Positions 1 to 7,678 of a DNA stretch of 64,000 nt are shown piece by piece (position 1 is the stretch's first letter; every line of letters starts with the position of its first letter). Origin of the DNA: Paraburkholderia largidicola. GTDB taxonomy: Bacteria > Pseudomonadota > Gammaproteobacteria > Burkholderiales > Burkholderiaceae. The DNA lies in NCBI RefSeq assembly GCF_013426895.1, contig NZ_AP023175.1, positions 2,294,001 through 2,358,000 on the forward strand. The letters are read 5' to 3'. Below the pieces are notes generated by a model. That model searched no databases and was not told the DNA's origin. It worked only from the letters and a program-made list of their open reading frames with translations. A program made the translations under genes and the position numbers.

Positions 1-1062
1 CACGCGGCCCGGCTCGGAGGTGGCCGCGACCACCGTGCCGCCAGGGCACATGCAAAAGCTGTAGACGGCCCGTCCATTACTGCAGTGATGGACCACCTTG
101 TAGTCGGCCGCGCCGAGTTGCTTGTGACCCGCAAACTTGCCGAAGCGGCTGCGATCGATCACCCCCTGCGGATGCTCGATGCGAAAGCCCAGTGAAAAAG
201 GCTTGGCTTCCATATACACGCCGCGATCGTGCAGCATCTGGAAGGTGTCGCGTGCGCTGTGGCCCACGGCCAGCACCACGTGATCGCACCGCAACGTTTC
301 GCCATTCGACAGCTTGAGCGCGCGCACCTTGCCCTGATCGATTTCGATGTCCTCGACCCTGGTTTCGAAGCGCACTTCGCCCCCCAGTTCCTCGATGTTG
401 GCGCGCATTTTTTCCACCATGCTGACGAGGCGGAACGTGCCGATGTGCGGCCGGCTCAGATACAGGATGTCATCCGGCGCGCCCGCCTTGACGAATTCCT
501 CCAGCACCTTGCGACCATAGTGGTTCGGATCCTTGATCTGGCTATATAGCTTGCCGTCGGAAAACGTTCCAGCGCCGCCCTCGCCGAACTGCACATTGGA
601 TTCCGGATTCAGCACGGACTTGCGCCACAGGCCAAAGGTGTCCTTGGTGCGCTCGCGTACGGCTTTGCCGCGTTCGAGGATGATCGGACGGAACCCCATC
701 TGCGCGAGAATAAGTCCTGCGAACAGGCCGCACGGCCCCATGCCGATGACGACCGGGCGCAACGAATCAGTGTGCTCGGGAGCCTTCGCGACGAAGTGGT
801 AAGCCATGTCCGGCGTCGGTCCACAATGCGGCTTGCCGGCCATCCGCTTGAGCGCGGCCGCCTCGTCCTTGACTTCGACATCGACGATATAGGTCAGCTT
901 GATGTCTGAGCGCTTGCGTGCGTCGTGCGCACGGCGGAACACGGTGTAACGGATGAGCCCGTCTGCCGGCACGCCGAGATCCGCGAGGCGCGCGCGAATC
1001 GCGGCTTCGAGATCGCTCTCGGGATGGTCGAGCGGGAGTTTGACTTCGCTTAGACGTAGCAT
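1..1062 (-). CDS. NAD(P)/FAD-dependent dehydrogenase, N-terminal 354 residues (cut by window edge)
   Basis: Flavoprotein of the FAD-dependent dehydrogenase group (COG2509 type). The start codon is ATG at 1062 on the minus strand and the frame stays open to base 1, so the C-terminus lies outside the window. After an N-terminal segment of about 90 residues with the look of a small alpha/beta domain (RLSEVKLPLDHPE, then VFRRAHDARK) comes a Rossmann stretch, VVIGMGPCGLFAGLILAQ, with the GxGxxG-like pattern for FAD. It is followed by FGEGGAGTFSDGKLYS and HVVLAVGHSARDTF, both typical of this family. Full-length relatives are about 530-550 residues. The substrate is not known for the family. No operon partner is visible; the 800 bases upstream hold no convincing gene. 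Confidence is high for the family and low for the role. Confidence 0.85.
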   Translation of the reverse strand, partial: MLRLSEVKLPLDHPESDLEAAIRARLADLGVPADGLIRYTVFRRAHDARKRSDIKLTYIVDVEVKDEAAALKRMAGKPHCGPTPDMAYHFVAKAPEHTDSLRPVVIGMGPCGLFAGLILAQMGFRPIILERGKAVRERTKDTFGLWRKSVLNPESNVQFGEGGAGTFSDGKLYSQIKDPNHYGRKVLEEFVKAGAPDDILYLSRPHIGTFRLVSMVEKMRANIEELGGEVRFETRVEDIEIDQGKVRALKLSNGETLRCDHVVLAVGHSARDTFQMLHDRGVYMEAKPFSLGFRIEHPQGVIDRSRFGKFAGHKQLGAADYKVVHHCSNGRAVYSFCMCPGGTVVAATSEPGRV

Positions 1063-1870
1063 GAGTACTGAAATGTGATCACCACGGAATCGTGGCGGTG
1101 TTGAAACAGGTGGAGACCCGCATGCCGGTGGCGACGTTGTTCGCTACGTGGGCATCCCGGATGCCGTACGCGGGGCTGCAGACTGACCAGGCCGGACAAC
1201 TCAAGCAACTTCACGATGAGAAACCGTACCGTGCGTGGGCGGGGAACCATGTTCCGCCCCGAAGCCATCATCAGGCAGACACGCGACCGGATCGTACGAT
1301 GACCGGGAGCACATGAAAGGGGCACGCCTGTCCGTCGAACGGTCCCGCCCAGGCCGCCATCTTGCGGCGTCCCATCGCCAACCCGGAGGGTGATGAAGCT
1401 GATGTAAGCCTGGACGCCGAAACCGCGTGCCTCATAGACGCCGACGCGTCGCGGTAACCCTGACCTGCCCGGGCGCCCGGCGATTTCCGTGGAAATTCGA
1501 CCGGCGACCTGCCGTTCCAGCTGCCTTCCGCCAGCGCGGCTCCAACCCGTCATTATAGCGGTGCGAGCGGGTGGCTTGTGCGAAGCCATACCATGCGGGC
1601 GTGGCCGCGCTCGTTGTTCAAGCGGGTCAGCCCGAGCGCTGGTCCATGAACCTCGCGCAAAACGCAGCCGCCAGAGCAAAGGATCCTGGCGACGTTCTAC
1701 GCCACAGTGTCGCTTTCCGGGGCGCAGGTCGGGCCTGTCGCTGGCTTACCACGTGTGGCGCGGGAAGGGCCCGCCGGCTATCAGGCATGGCCGCGTGCTT
1801 CTGTCACAATAACGCTCGCCCATTGCGCTGACGTGCCGTCGGCAGCGCCTCACAACTGAGCTTCCCGTCA
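1063..1870. other. Intergenic stretch without a convincing gene
   Basis: About 800 bases between the flavoprotein start and the TPR gene. Open frames exist on both strands (one of 209 codons on the minus strand), but their translations are Arg/Gly/Pro-rich, show no family motif and lack a plausible ribosome binding site. It may be decayed coding DNA or a long regulatory spacer. The flavoprotein promoter must lie at its left end. Confidence 0.5.
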
Positions 1871-2623
1871 ATGCGCATCTTCGGAATCAGCCTTTACGTC
1901 ATCATCGCCCTGTTCTTTGCGGTGCATGCCGTGCGCACGCAGCAGAACATGTACTGGCTGCTGATCCTGTTTCTTTTCCCGGGCCTCGGCAGTGCGGTCT
2001 ACTTCTTTGTCATTTATTTGCCCTCTCTGCGCCAGTCGCGTGGGGCAAGGGCGGCAACGAAGGCCATCTCGCAACTTGTCGATCCCAACCGGGCCGTGCG
2101 CGAGGCGCGCACGTATTTCGATCGCGCGCCGACCGTCGCGCATCGCATGCGCTTGGCTGCAGCGCTGCTCGATGCAGGAAACGCCGCCGAAGCCCTGGAG
2201 CATTACCAGGCAGCGGCCAGCGGGCCATTCTCATCCGATCCGGCTTTACTCCAGGGGCTGGCGCGTGCGCAGTTTGCCAATGGCAATGCTGCGGCCGCGC
2301 AGGATGCACTGGAAAAACTGTTCGCCGCCGATCCTCTCACCCGCCGGCAGCCAGAACCCGCGTTGCTGTACGCGCGGGCTCTGGCCGCGCTCGGCGCGCC
2401 AGGCATACGCGCCGCGTTCGATATCGCGCTCGCGAGCGCAAGCGACGCCGCACCGCGTTGCCTGTACGCCGATTGGCTAGCGGCGCAGCCCGACGAGGCC
2501 GACCGCCAGCGCGCGCGGGAACTTTACGCTGAGATCGTGCACGATGCCAGGCATTGGCCACGCCACGCCCGCGACCATAACAGCGAGTGGCTGCAACGGG
2601 CCCAGACCGCCCTGAGCCGATAA
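1871..2623 (+). CDS. Membrane-anchored TPR protein with PLD-nuclease N-terminal-like segment
   Basis: 250-residue protein. Residues 1-50 form two hydrophobic helices (ISLYVIIALFFAVHAV, then MYWLLILFLFPGLGSAVYFF), a pattern seen in the PLDc_N type of membrane hairpin. Residues 60-250 are helical, Ala-rich and organised as tetratricopeptide-like pairs (RLAAALLDAGNAAEALEHYQ, then LLQGLARAQFANGNAAAAQD). Such proteins are usually inner-membrane scaffolds with the TPR part in the cytoplasm; no catalytic residues are seen. The gene stands alone and ends convergent to the MFS gene, with a hairpin between them. The molecular role is unknown. Confidence 0.75.
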   Translation: MRIFGISLYVIIALFFAVHAVRTQQNMYWLLILFLFPGLGSAVYFFVIYLPSLRQSRGARAATKAISQLVDPNRAVREARTYFDRAPTVAHRMRLAAALLDAGNAAEALEHYQAAASGPFSSDPALLQGLARAQFANGNAAAAQDALEKLFAADPLTRRQPEPALLYARALAALGAPGIRAAFDIALASASDAAPRCLYADWLAAQPDEADRQRARELYAEIVHDARHWPRHARDHNSEWLQRAQTALSR

Positions 2624-2659
2624 TTCACGGGCGACCTTCGCAAGCGACCGATGTGGGCA

Positions 2660-2680
2660 TTCGGGCGCCTGTCGCCCGAA
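2660..2680. terminator. Hairpin between convergent TPR and MFS genes
   Basis: Perfect 8-bp inverted repeat TTCGGGCG / CGCCCGAA with a 5-base loop (CCTGT), lying between two convergent genes. It has no long T-run on either side, so it is best read as a shared, weak intrinsic terminator. Confidence 0.5.
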
Positions 2681-2704
2681 AGAAGCGGCCACTCGCCCAG
2701 ACGC

Positions 2705-3853
2705 TCACGACAACTCCACTTGCGGCTTCGCCGTAACCAACCGTGCACAACACGGCACAAGACACAGCAGGGCGGCCAACATCCAGAACGCCCCTGGCAG
2801 TCCCACTCCGTTCGCAACAAACCCCACGCCCGCCGGCCCGACGAGATTCCCCGCATAACCCGTCGTCGTGATCGCGACGACGGCGAGCGCTGTTGGCATC
2901 GCGCGTTGCGCGCCTGCCTGGCGAAACAGCACCGGCACCACGTTCGATGCGCCAAGACCGATCAACAGGAAGCCGGCCATCGCAATCACAGCGCTCGGCG
3001 CCGTCAGCAGGACAACGAAACCGCCCAACGCGATCCATCCACCCCAGAACACCATTGCGCGGTCCCCGACGCGTGCGGTCACCGCGTCGCCGCCCAGGCG
3101 GCCAGCCGTCATTGCAACCGAGAAAATCATGTAGCCCACGCCGCCTTGCGCAGCCGCCACCAGTCCAGCGCCCGTGATCAGCAGCGCGCTCCAGTCGAGC
3201 AGCGCGCCTTCGACAAGAAACGTGATCGCGGTGAGCGCGGCGAGCAACAGCACGATGCCGCGTGGCGCAACGAACAGCGGACCTTCTTTCGCATGAGCCG
3301 TTTCGATCAGCCGCGACCGTGCGACGGCGATCGCGCCGAGCATCAACAACGCGCATAGCAACGTGCTCTCGAGCGGGCCGATATGCATCGACAGAAGGAA
3401 GGTCATCAACATCGACCCGGCAAAGCCGCCGATGCTGAACAGCGCATGGAACCCCGACATCAAAGGCCGGCCTTCCATTCGCTCGACATCGACCGCGTGG
3501 ATATTCATCGCGACATCGAGCGAACCGAGCGACGCGCCGAACGCGAGCAAGGTCATCCCCAGTGTCAACGGTGTGCTGACGATGGTCAGAAACGGGAGTG
3601 TCACGGCCAGGCCGAATCCTGCCACGACGATGATCGGCCTGCTGCCGTATCGCGCGCTGAGCGCGCCCGTGATCACCATCGCGATCACCGATCCGAGGCC
3701 GAGGCAAAGCAGCAACAGGCCGAGCACGCCGTCATCGACGCCGAGCCGCTGCTTCGCAAAGGGCACGAGCGGCGCCCAGCACGCGACACCGAATCCGGCC
3801 ACAAGGAAGGCAAGGCGGGTCGCAAGTCGGGCTGCAGGTCGGTCGAACGTCAT
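2705..3853 (-). CDS. MFS transporter (YbjJ-like)
   Basis: About 382-residue polytopic membrane protein of the major facilitator superfamily. The first helix is ATRLAFLVAGFGVACWAPLVP; the loop motif ALSARYGSRPIIV matches the G-x-L-[A/S]-x-R-[Y/F]-G-x-R signature between helices 2 and 3; hydrophobic segments are consistent with 12 helices. It resembles the YbjJ group of putative exporters, whose substrate is not established. The ATG at 3853 is preferred; a GTG at 3889 in frame overlaps the stop codon of the upstream deoR-type gene and would give 12 more residues, so translational coupling is possible. With the DeoR-family regulator it forms a two-gene operon on the minus strand, which suggests regulated transport of a sugar or similar small compound. 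Confidence 0.85.
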   Translation of the reverse strand: MTFDRPAARLATRLAFLVAGFGVACWAPLVPFAKQRLGVDDGVLGLLLLCLGLGSVIAMVITGALSARYGSRPIIVVAGFGLAVTLPFLTIVSTPLTLGMTLLAFGASLGSLDVAMNIHAVDVERMEGRPLMSGFHALFSIGGFAGSMLMTFLLSMHIGPLESTLLCALLMLGAIAVARSRLIETAHAKEGPLFVAPRGIVLLLAALTAITFLVEGALLDWSALLITGAGLVAAAQGGVGYMIFSVAMTAGRLGGDAVTARVGDRAMVFWGGWIALGGFVVLLTAPSAVIAMAGFLLIGLGASNVVPVLFRQAGAQRAMPTALAVVAITTTGYAGNLVGPAGVGFVANGVGLPGAFWMLAALLCLVPCCARLVTAKPQVELS

Positions 3854-3885
3854 GGTCACGGGGGTCCTGAATGAGTTGGCCGCGC

Positions 3886-4668
3886 TCACAGGCTGGCGGC
3901 CGGGTCGGCCTTCACAACCGTCGGGCCGGATTTAGACAAGGCCGCACGCTCCGCGCGCGGCAGGTCGTGTTCGACGATCACGCATTCGATCGCCTTGAGC
4001 GTGGCGACCCGATGAGGCGCGCGGGCGTTGAACTTGTCGGTGAGTGCGAGTACCACGCTGTGCTCGCTGGCCGCAAGGACGGCGCGTTTGAACGCCGCGT
4101 CGGCGAGACCGAATGCACTGATCCCGCTTTTCGGCGCTATCGCGCACGAGCCGATGAAGCATCGATCGATATTCAACTGGGCGATGGCCTCCACCGCGCT
4201 CGCATCGACGCATCCGCCCACGGCCGGATCGACCGACCCACCGATCATGATGAGTTGCAGATCGGACCGGCGAAGCACGGCAGCGGCGATGTCGATGGAG
4301 TTGGTCGCCACGGTGAGTTCGCTTTCTTCCGGCAACACGTCGACGAGCGCGAGATTGGTGCTGCCGCTATCGAGGAACAGGAGTTCGCCCGGTTGGATCA
4401 GCGGCACGGCTGAACGAGCCAACGCCGACTTGCGCTCGCGCGCCAGGTCCATGCGCGCTGCCATCGGCGCGGACGCGGGCGTGATCGGCAACGCGCCGCC
4501 ATAGACCCTGCGGCAACGGCCTTCCGTTGCCAGCGCGCGCAGGTCGCGACGGATCGCGTCTTCGGAAACGTTGAATTCAGCAGCGAGCGCGGTCGCGACG
4601 ACCGACTGGCCTTGTGCGAGCCGGTTCGCGATCTCGTCGCGTCGTGCGAGGGGGATGTCGTCATTCAT
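3886..4668 (-). CDS. DeoR/GlpR-family transcriptional regulator
   Basis: 260-residue repressor-type protein. Residues 1-60 are the DeoR winged helix (RRDEIANRLAQGQSVVATAL, then VSEDAIRRDLRALATEGRCR), ending in the usual RVYGGA hinge. Residues 75-250 are the DeoR C-terminal sensor domain, related to ribose-5-phosphate isomerase folds, with FLDSGSTNLAL and VATNSIDIA; it usually binds a phosphorylated sugar. The ATG at 4668 gives the usual N-terminus; the frame stays open upstream, but that extension runs through a tandem repeat that looks like an operator. It lies directly upstream of the MFS gene and probably controls it and itself. Confidence 0.9.
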   Translation of the reverse strand: MNDDIPLARRDEIANRLAQGQSVVATALAAEFNVSEDAIRRDLRALATEGRCRRVYGGALPITPASAPMAARMDLARERKSALARSAVPLIQPGELLFLDSGSTNLALVDVLPEESELTVATNSIDIAAAVLRRSDLQLIMIGGSVDPAVGGCVDASAVEAIAQLNIDRCFIGSCAIAPKSGISAFGLADAAFKRAVLAASEHSVVLALTDKFNARAPHRVATLKAIECVIVEHDLPRAERAALSKSGPTVVKADPAASL

Positions 4669-4700
4669 GCCCGCATCATATCGTGCATAAACAAGAATGT

Positions 4701-4720
4701 AAACGTGCACAAACGTGCAC
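4701..4720. promoter_or_regulatory. Tandem AAACGTGCAC repeat, candidate DeoR-type operator
   Basis: Two perfect head-to-tail copies of AAACGTGCAC (4701-4710 and 4711-4720), with a related sequence TCGTGCATAAAC at 4681. They sit 30-50 bases upstream of the deoR-type start codon. Direct repeats one helical turn apart are common in DeoR-family operators, so autoregulation is a reasonable inference. Confidence 0.5.
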
Positions 4721-4843
4721 GTCGTCCGATGCTCAGTGATGAATTGCCAGTGCGATCAGTTCATGTAAGCGGCGGAATGAACGCGTCGACGGAATGCGTG
4801 ATAATTTCCACCCTCACCCAATTCGACACTGACGCGACCGACC

Positions 4844-5635
4844 ATGCATCTCCATCGCATGCTTTGCTTTGGCCGCAATGACGAGAGTGGCAATGCCGCG
4901 ATCGTCGTTGAGGGCTCTGATCTGGCTGAACCGGAACGGTTGAAGTTCGCCCAGCGGCAAGACGCAAGTGCGACGGTGTTTGTGGAGGCGGATGCGGCTG
5001 GTGACATACAGCTTGATTACTACTATCCGCATGCCCGAAGCCCGCTCTGTCTGCATGCGACGCTTGCGGCGAGCGCGGTTTTCTTCGAGCGTTATCCGGA
5101 CATCGGACAGGTTCGGTTCGTCACGAGCATGCATCGGCAGGCACTCGAGGTCGAGCGCGTCGACGAGGCAATCTTCGTCGGCGTGAAGGCGCAGCCTTGC
5201 CCGGCGTTGACCATTGACGTCGCGGAGACGGCCCGCTTGCTCCGCGTCGAACCGGCTGACGTGATGGGTATGCCTGGAGTTGCATCGGTGGGGAGCGCGA
5301 AGCTGCTGGTAGAAGTCGCGGAGCAGTCCGTGCTGGCCGCCTTACGCCCCGATCTCACGGGCATTGCTGAATGGAGCCGCAAGCACGGCGTTTCGGGCAT
5401 GTACGTGTACTGCCGTCTTCAGGACGGCGTCTACGCGGGGCGGAACTTCAATCATCTGGAGCCGCGCTTCGAAGATGCTGCGACGGGAGTGGCGGCTGGT
5501 GCACTGGCCTTGTCGCTCGAGCGAAGCATTACGCTGCTGCAAGGCGACGCGCTCGGCCAGCCGTGTACGCTCATGGCCCGATACGCGACTGGGACGGTGC
5601 AAATCGGCGGACGAGCGATCAAGAGCGCGAATTGA
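4844..5635 (+). CDS. PhzF-family isomerase/epimerase-like protein
   Basis: 263-residue protein of the PhzF (phenazine biosynthesis-like) fold, two similar halves related to diaminopimelate epimerase. Landmarks are the N-terminal GNAAIVV, which matches the family GNPxAVV; HARSPLCLHATLA at about residue 64, equivalent to the E-x-x-x-CGH-A-T region; and the C-terminal FEDAATGVAAGALALS, matching the D-x-x-TG-x-A segment. It departs from PhzF consensus (for example SPLCLHAT), so the catalytic Glu of true PhzF is not evident. The substrate is unknown; these genes are widespread and rarely linked to phenazines. It is divergent from the deoR gene and convergent to the YqjK-like gene. Confidence 0.75.
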   Translation: MHLHRMLCFGRNDESGNAAIVVEGSDLAEPERLKFAQRQDASATVFVEADAAGDIQLDYYYPHARSPLCLHATLAASAVFFERYPDIGQVRFVTSMHRQALEVERVDEAIFVGVKAQPCPALTIDVAETARLLRVEPADVMGMPGVASVGSAKLLVEVAEQSVLAALRPDLTGIAEWSRKHGVSGMYVYCRLQDGVYAGRNFNHLEPRFEDAATGVAAGALALSLERSITLLQGDALGQPCTLMARYATGTVQIGGRAIKSAN

Positions 5636-5656
5636 AACGCGCCAGTATCGCGCCGC

Positions 5657-5956
5657 TCAGTTCCCCGCGACGCGCCGCACCGTTTTCGCGATCCACGCAA
5701 CGAGCCCGTTGCGCACGACGACGCCCACGATCCTGCGCGGCCCGATCACCAGCGATCCGACCAGCACTGCTGCGAGCAGCATGACATTCGGCGCGGTCGA
5801 TACCAGTTCTCGCGCGCGCAACGTGAGTGAGGGCCTGCTCGCACCTTGAAGCCCGCGCGCGGCTTCCCGTGCGGCAACCAGGTTCGCACGCGATACGGCC
5901 ATTCGCGCCCGCACATCGGATTCTGCCGCGGCAAGCACCGCCAGTCGCGAAGTCAT
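5657..5956 (-). CDS. YqjK-like small membrane-associated protein
   Basis: 99-residue protein: an Ala/Arg-rich helical N-terminus (MTSRLAVLAAAESDVRARM) followed by one hydrophobic segment around residues 55-72 (NVMLLAAVLVGSLVIGPRRI). Its start overlaps the stop of the upstream holin-like gene by 4 bases (ATGA), showing translational coupling. Position and order match the third gene of the yqjD-yqjE-yqjK set of enterobacteria, and YqjK homologues are short helical proteins of this kind. Sequence similarity is too weak to be sure; the assignment leans on context. Confidence 0.65.
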   Translation of the reverse strand: MTSRLAVLAAAESDVRARMAVSRANLVAAREAARGLQGASRPSLTLRARELVSTAPNVMLLAAVLVGSLVIGPRRIVGVVVRNGLVAWIAKTVRRVAGN

Positions 5957-6327
5957 TTCAACGCCTCCTTGACCGCTTGCAGGTCATGGTGAATTTCGTC
6001 CTGAAGCACGCGGAACGGCCGCGCCGGCTTTTGTGCGCGAACCACGATGAAGGAAATCAGGCACAACAGCAGCCACGCCGCCGCGATCGCCCATGCGACC
6101 TGAACGAAGTACGGCGTGGACAACGCCGTTGCGATGATCGCGATGCACAGGAACGACAGCGCAAACAATCCCGCGACCGCCAGCGCCACGAGCGCAATCA
6201 CTTCGCGCGCGAGTTGAGCGCGCGCCTGCGTCAGTTCGATGGAAATGAGTTCGCCGTAGTCTGCCATCCGGTCCATGCAGAACCGGCTCACGGTGCTCCA
6301 CTGGTTCACTTTGGATTGAATCGACAT
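5953..6327 (-). CDS. YqjE / phage-holin-family membrane protein
   Basis: 124-residue inner-membrane protein with two hydrophobic helices near residues 45-68 (IALVALAVAGLFALSFLCIA) and 80-98 (AWAIAAAWLLLCLISFIVV), typical of the holin-like superfamily III/YqjE group (PF07332). Despite the name, chromosomal members of this group are not lysis proteins; they are stress-associated membrane proteins. It is the middle gene of a three-gene minus-strand operon with the CsbD/YqjD-like gene upstream and the YqjK-like gene downstream (4-base overlap). Confidence 0.8.
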   Translation of the reverse strand: MSIQSKVNQWSTVSRFCMDRMADYGELISIELTQARAQLAREVIALVALAVAGLFALSFLCIAIIATALSTPYFVQVAWAIAAAWLLLCLISFIVVRAQKPARPFRVLQDEIHHDLQAVKEALK

Positions 6328-6381
6328 GTCACGGCTTCCTCAAAGGACAGTGGACTGCGCGGTCGGTCGTCCTGTGCTGGA

Positions 6382-6648
6382 TTAGTCGCCGGTGTCACGC
6401 CTTGCTGACCACAGCGCGCCTATCACGAAGCCGATTGCAGTCGCGCCCGCCAGCACGGCAAGCGGGCGGGACGACATCGCATCGCGCGCGAGTTCGGTTG
6501 CGTCCGCGCAGAGCTGTTGCGCCTTGCCTTGCAATTCATTCGCTTTGCCTTCGAGCTGCATGCCGACATCGCCTGCGAGCGAGCCGATCGTTTCCTTCAC
6601 ATTGCCCGCAGCTTCGCGAAGCGTACCTTCCGCCTTGGTCGTTTCCAT
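6382..6648 (-). CDS. YqjD/CsbD-like stress protein with C-terminal membrane anchor
   Basis: 88-residue protein. The N-terminal 45 residues are amphipathic and resemble CsbD repeats (EGTLREAAGNVKETIGSLAG, KANELQGKAQQL). The C-terminal 25 residues form one membrane helix (PLAVLAGATAIGFVIGALWS) followed by RR, as in E. coli YqjD/ElaB, tail-anchored proteins reported to bind ribosomes in stationary phase. It is the first gene of the operon with the YqjE-like and YqjK-like genes. Induction by osmotic stress or stationary phase is expected from the family; no promoter could be identified with confidence. Confidence 0.75.
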   Translation of the reverse strand: METTKAEGTLREAAGNVKETIGSLAGDVGMQLEGKANELQGKAQQLCADATELARDAMSSRPLAVLAGATAIGFVIGALWSARRDTGD

Positions 6649-6961
6649 TTGTCACTCCAGTTGAGCACGATCAGATAAACCGCCATGTCGACGACGGGAC
6701 AGTGCAGCGTCGGTGCACCGCCTGCAATGAGTCATGAGCAAGCACCGAACCCGATGCGTGCACCGTGCAATACAACGCGGTAGAACGTGTGGGATGGCCG
6801 AGGGATTAGGCTTGGGAGTTTGACGCGGTGTATCCAGCGAGCGCCGTAAGCGGCGACGCCAGGCGGGAAGGTCGGCGATCGCGACAGGCGATACGCCGTT
6901 GGAAGTCGGTCGGGACTTCCGCGGGGAAGGTGGCCTGCGATGGGAGGGGAGACTTCTCTGT
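6649..6961. other. Intergenic leader upstream of the YqjD-like operon
   Basis: About 310 bases with no credible gene; frames here are Arg/Ser-rich with no motif. It should hold the promoter of the three-gene membrane operon (minus strand) and the end of the small membrane gene transcript. No strong repeat or terminator was recognised. Confidence 0.45.
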
Positions 6962-7120
6962 CTAGCTGCCCTTTTTATCGGGCCTGTATAGCCAGACCAA
7001 TAGCGCACAGATGGCAAGCAACACGATCTTCGCGAAGAGCGTCGGCGCGAATGCCACCAGCAGCAGGAAACACAAGAGCCAGATGATCTCGGCCGTCAGC
7101 GAGCCCAACCTTTTCTTCAC
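6962..7120 (-). CDS. Small single-helix-pair membrane protein (52 residues)
   Basis: Starts at GTG 7120, chosen because AGGAGA lies 5-8 bases upstream and the preceding frame is Arg-rich and unlike a protein. The product reads VKKRLGSLTAEIIWLLCFLL, a second hydrophobic stretch, then a basic tail WLYRPDKKGS. It is almost entirely hydrophobic between residues 12 and 44, giving two short membrane helices. It lies upstream of the YqjD-like operon on the same strand, 313 bases away. No known function. Confidence 0.65.
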   Translation of the reverse strand: MKKRLGSLTAEIIWLLCFLLLVAFAPTLFAKIVLLAICALLVWLYRPDKKGS

Positions 7121-7339
7121 GCCATCTCCTTGGTCTGCCAGCCGGCAACGCGTCGAACGTCGCTGCACCGGGAACGGAATCCCAGCGTTCGCTGGGGCGC
7201 GGCTGCGCAACGCGCGACCTCAGCGAAGTATACTGGCACCATTAATGCATGGCGCGAAATTCATCCTTCTGGATCACACAAAAATCGACGCGCGGGATAA
7301 GGAGGAAGCCGCAACTGTTCGGCAGATGAGGGCCGATGC

Positions 7340-7618
7340 TCAGGCCGCCGCCGCCCCCGCGTCGAAGGTGTCGTCGTCTTCGTCGATCGCGTCGGGGTCG
7401 CCGCCCAACGACCGGATGCAGTCGTCGAGAAACTCCATCGTGACCACTTCGTATTCGGGCGTTCCGGGCGTGCAGTCTTCCGGGTTCAATTTTCCGCGTG
7501 CCTTACGGATCGTGCGGACGCCCCCTTCGACAGCCTGTGCAACACGCCACATGGGGTCGTCAGGGACGAGCTTGTCAAGTTCATTTGCTTTCATGCACCG
7601 GATATCGGCGGTGGCCAT
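7340..7618 (-). CDS. Conserved acidic hypothetical protein
   Basis: 92-residue acidic protein (MATADIRCMKANELDKLVPD at the start, DEDDDTFDAGAAAA at the end). The middle part (MWRVAQAVEGGVRTIRKARG, then PGTPEYEVVTMEFLDDCIRS) has normal protein-like composition and good codon use. AAGG lies 6 bases before the ATG at 7618; a second ATG at 7594 is possible. No family recognised. It is a monocistronic gene between two unrelated minus-strand genes. Confidence 0.65.
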   Translation of the reverse strand: MATADIRCMKANELDKLVPDDPMWRVAQAVEGGVRTIRKARGKLNPEDCTPGTPEYEVVTMEFLDDCIRSLGGDPDAIDEDDDTFDAGAAAA

Positions 7619-7678
7619 TCAACCTTGAGCATAAAAACCTGCTTTATGCGCGATGGCGGATGAAACCGAGGAGGGCCT

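Noticed and set aside
1050..1679. Minus-strand frame of 209 codons before the flavoprotein gene
   Set aside because: No ribosome site, Arg-rich, no motif, and it overlaps the flavoprotein start.
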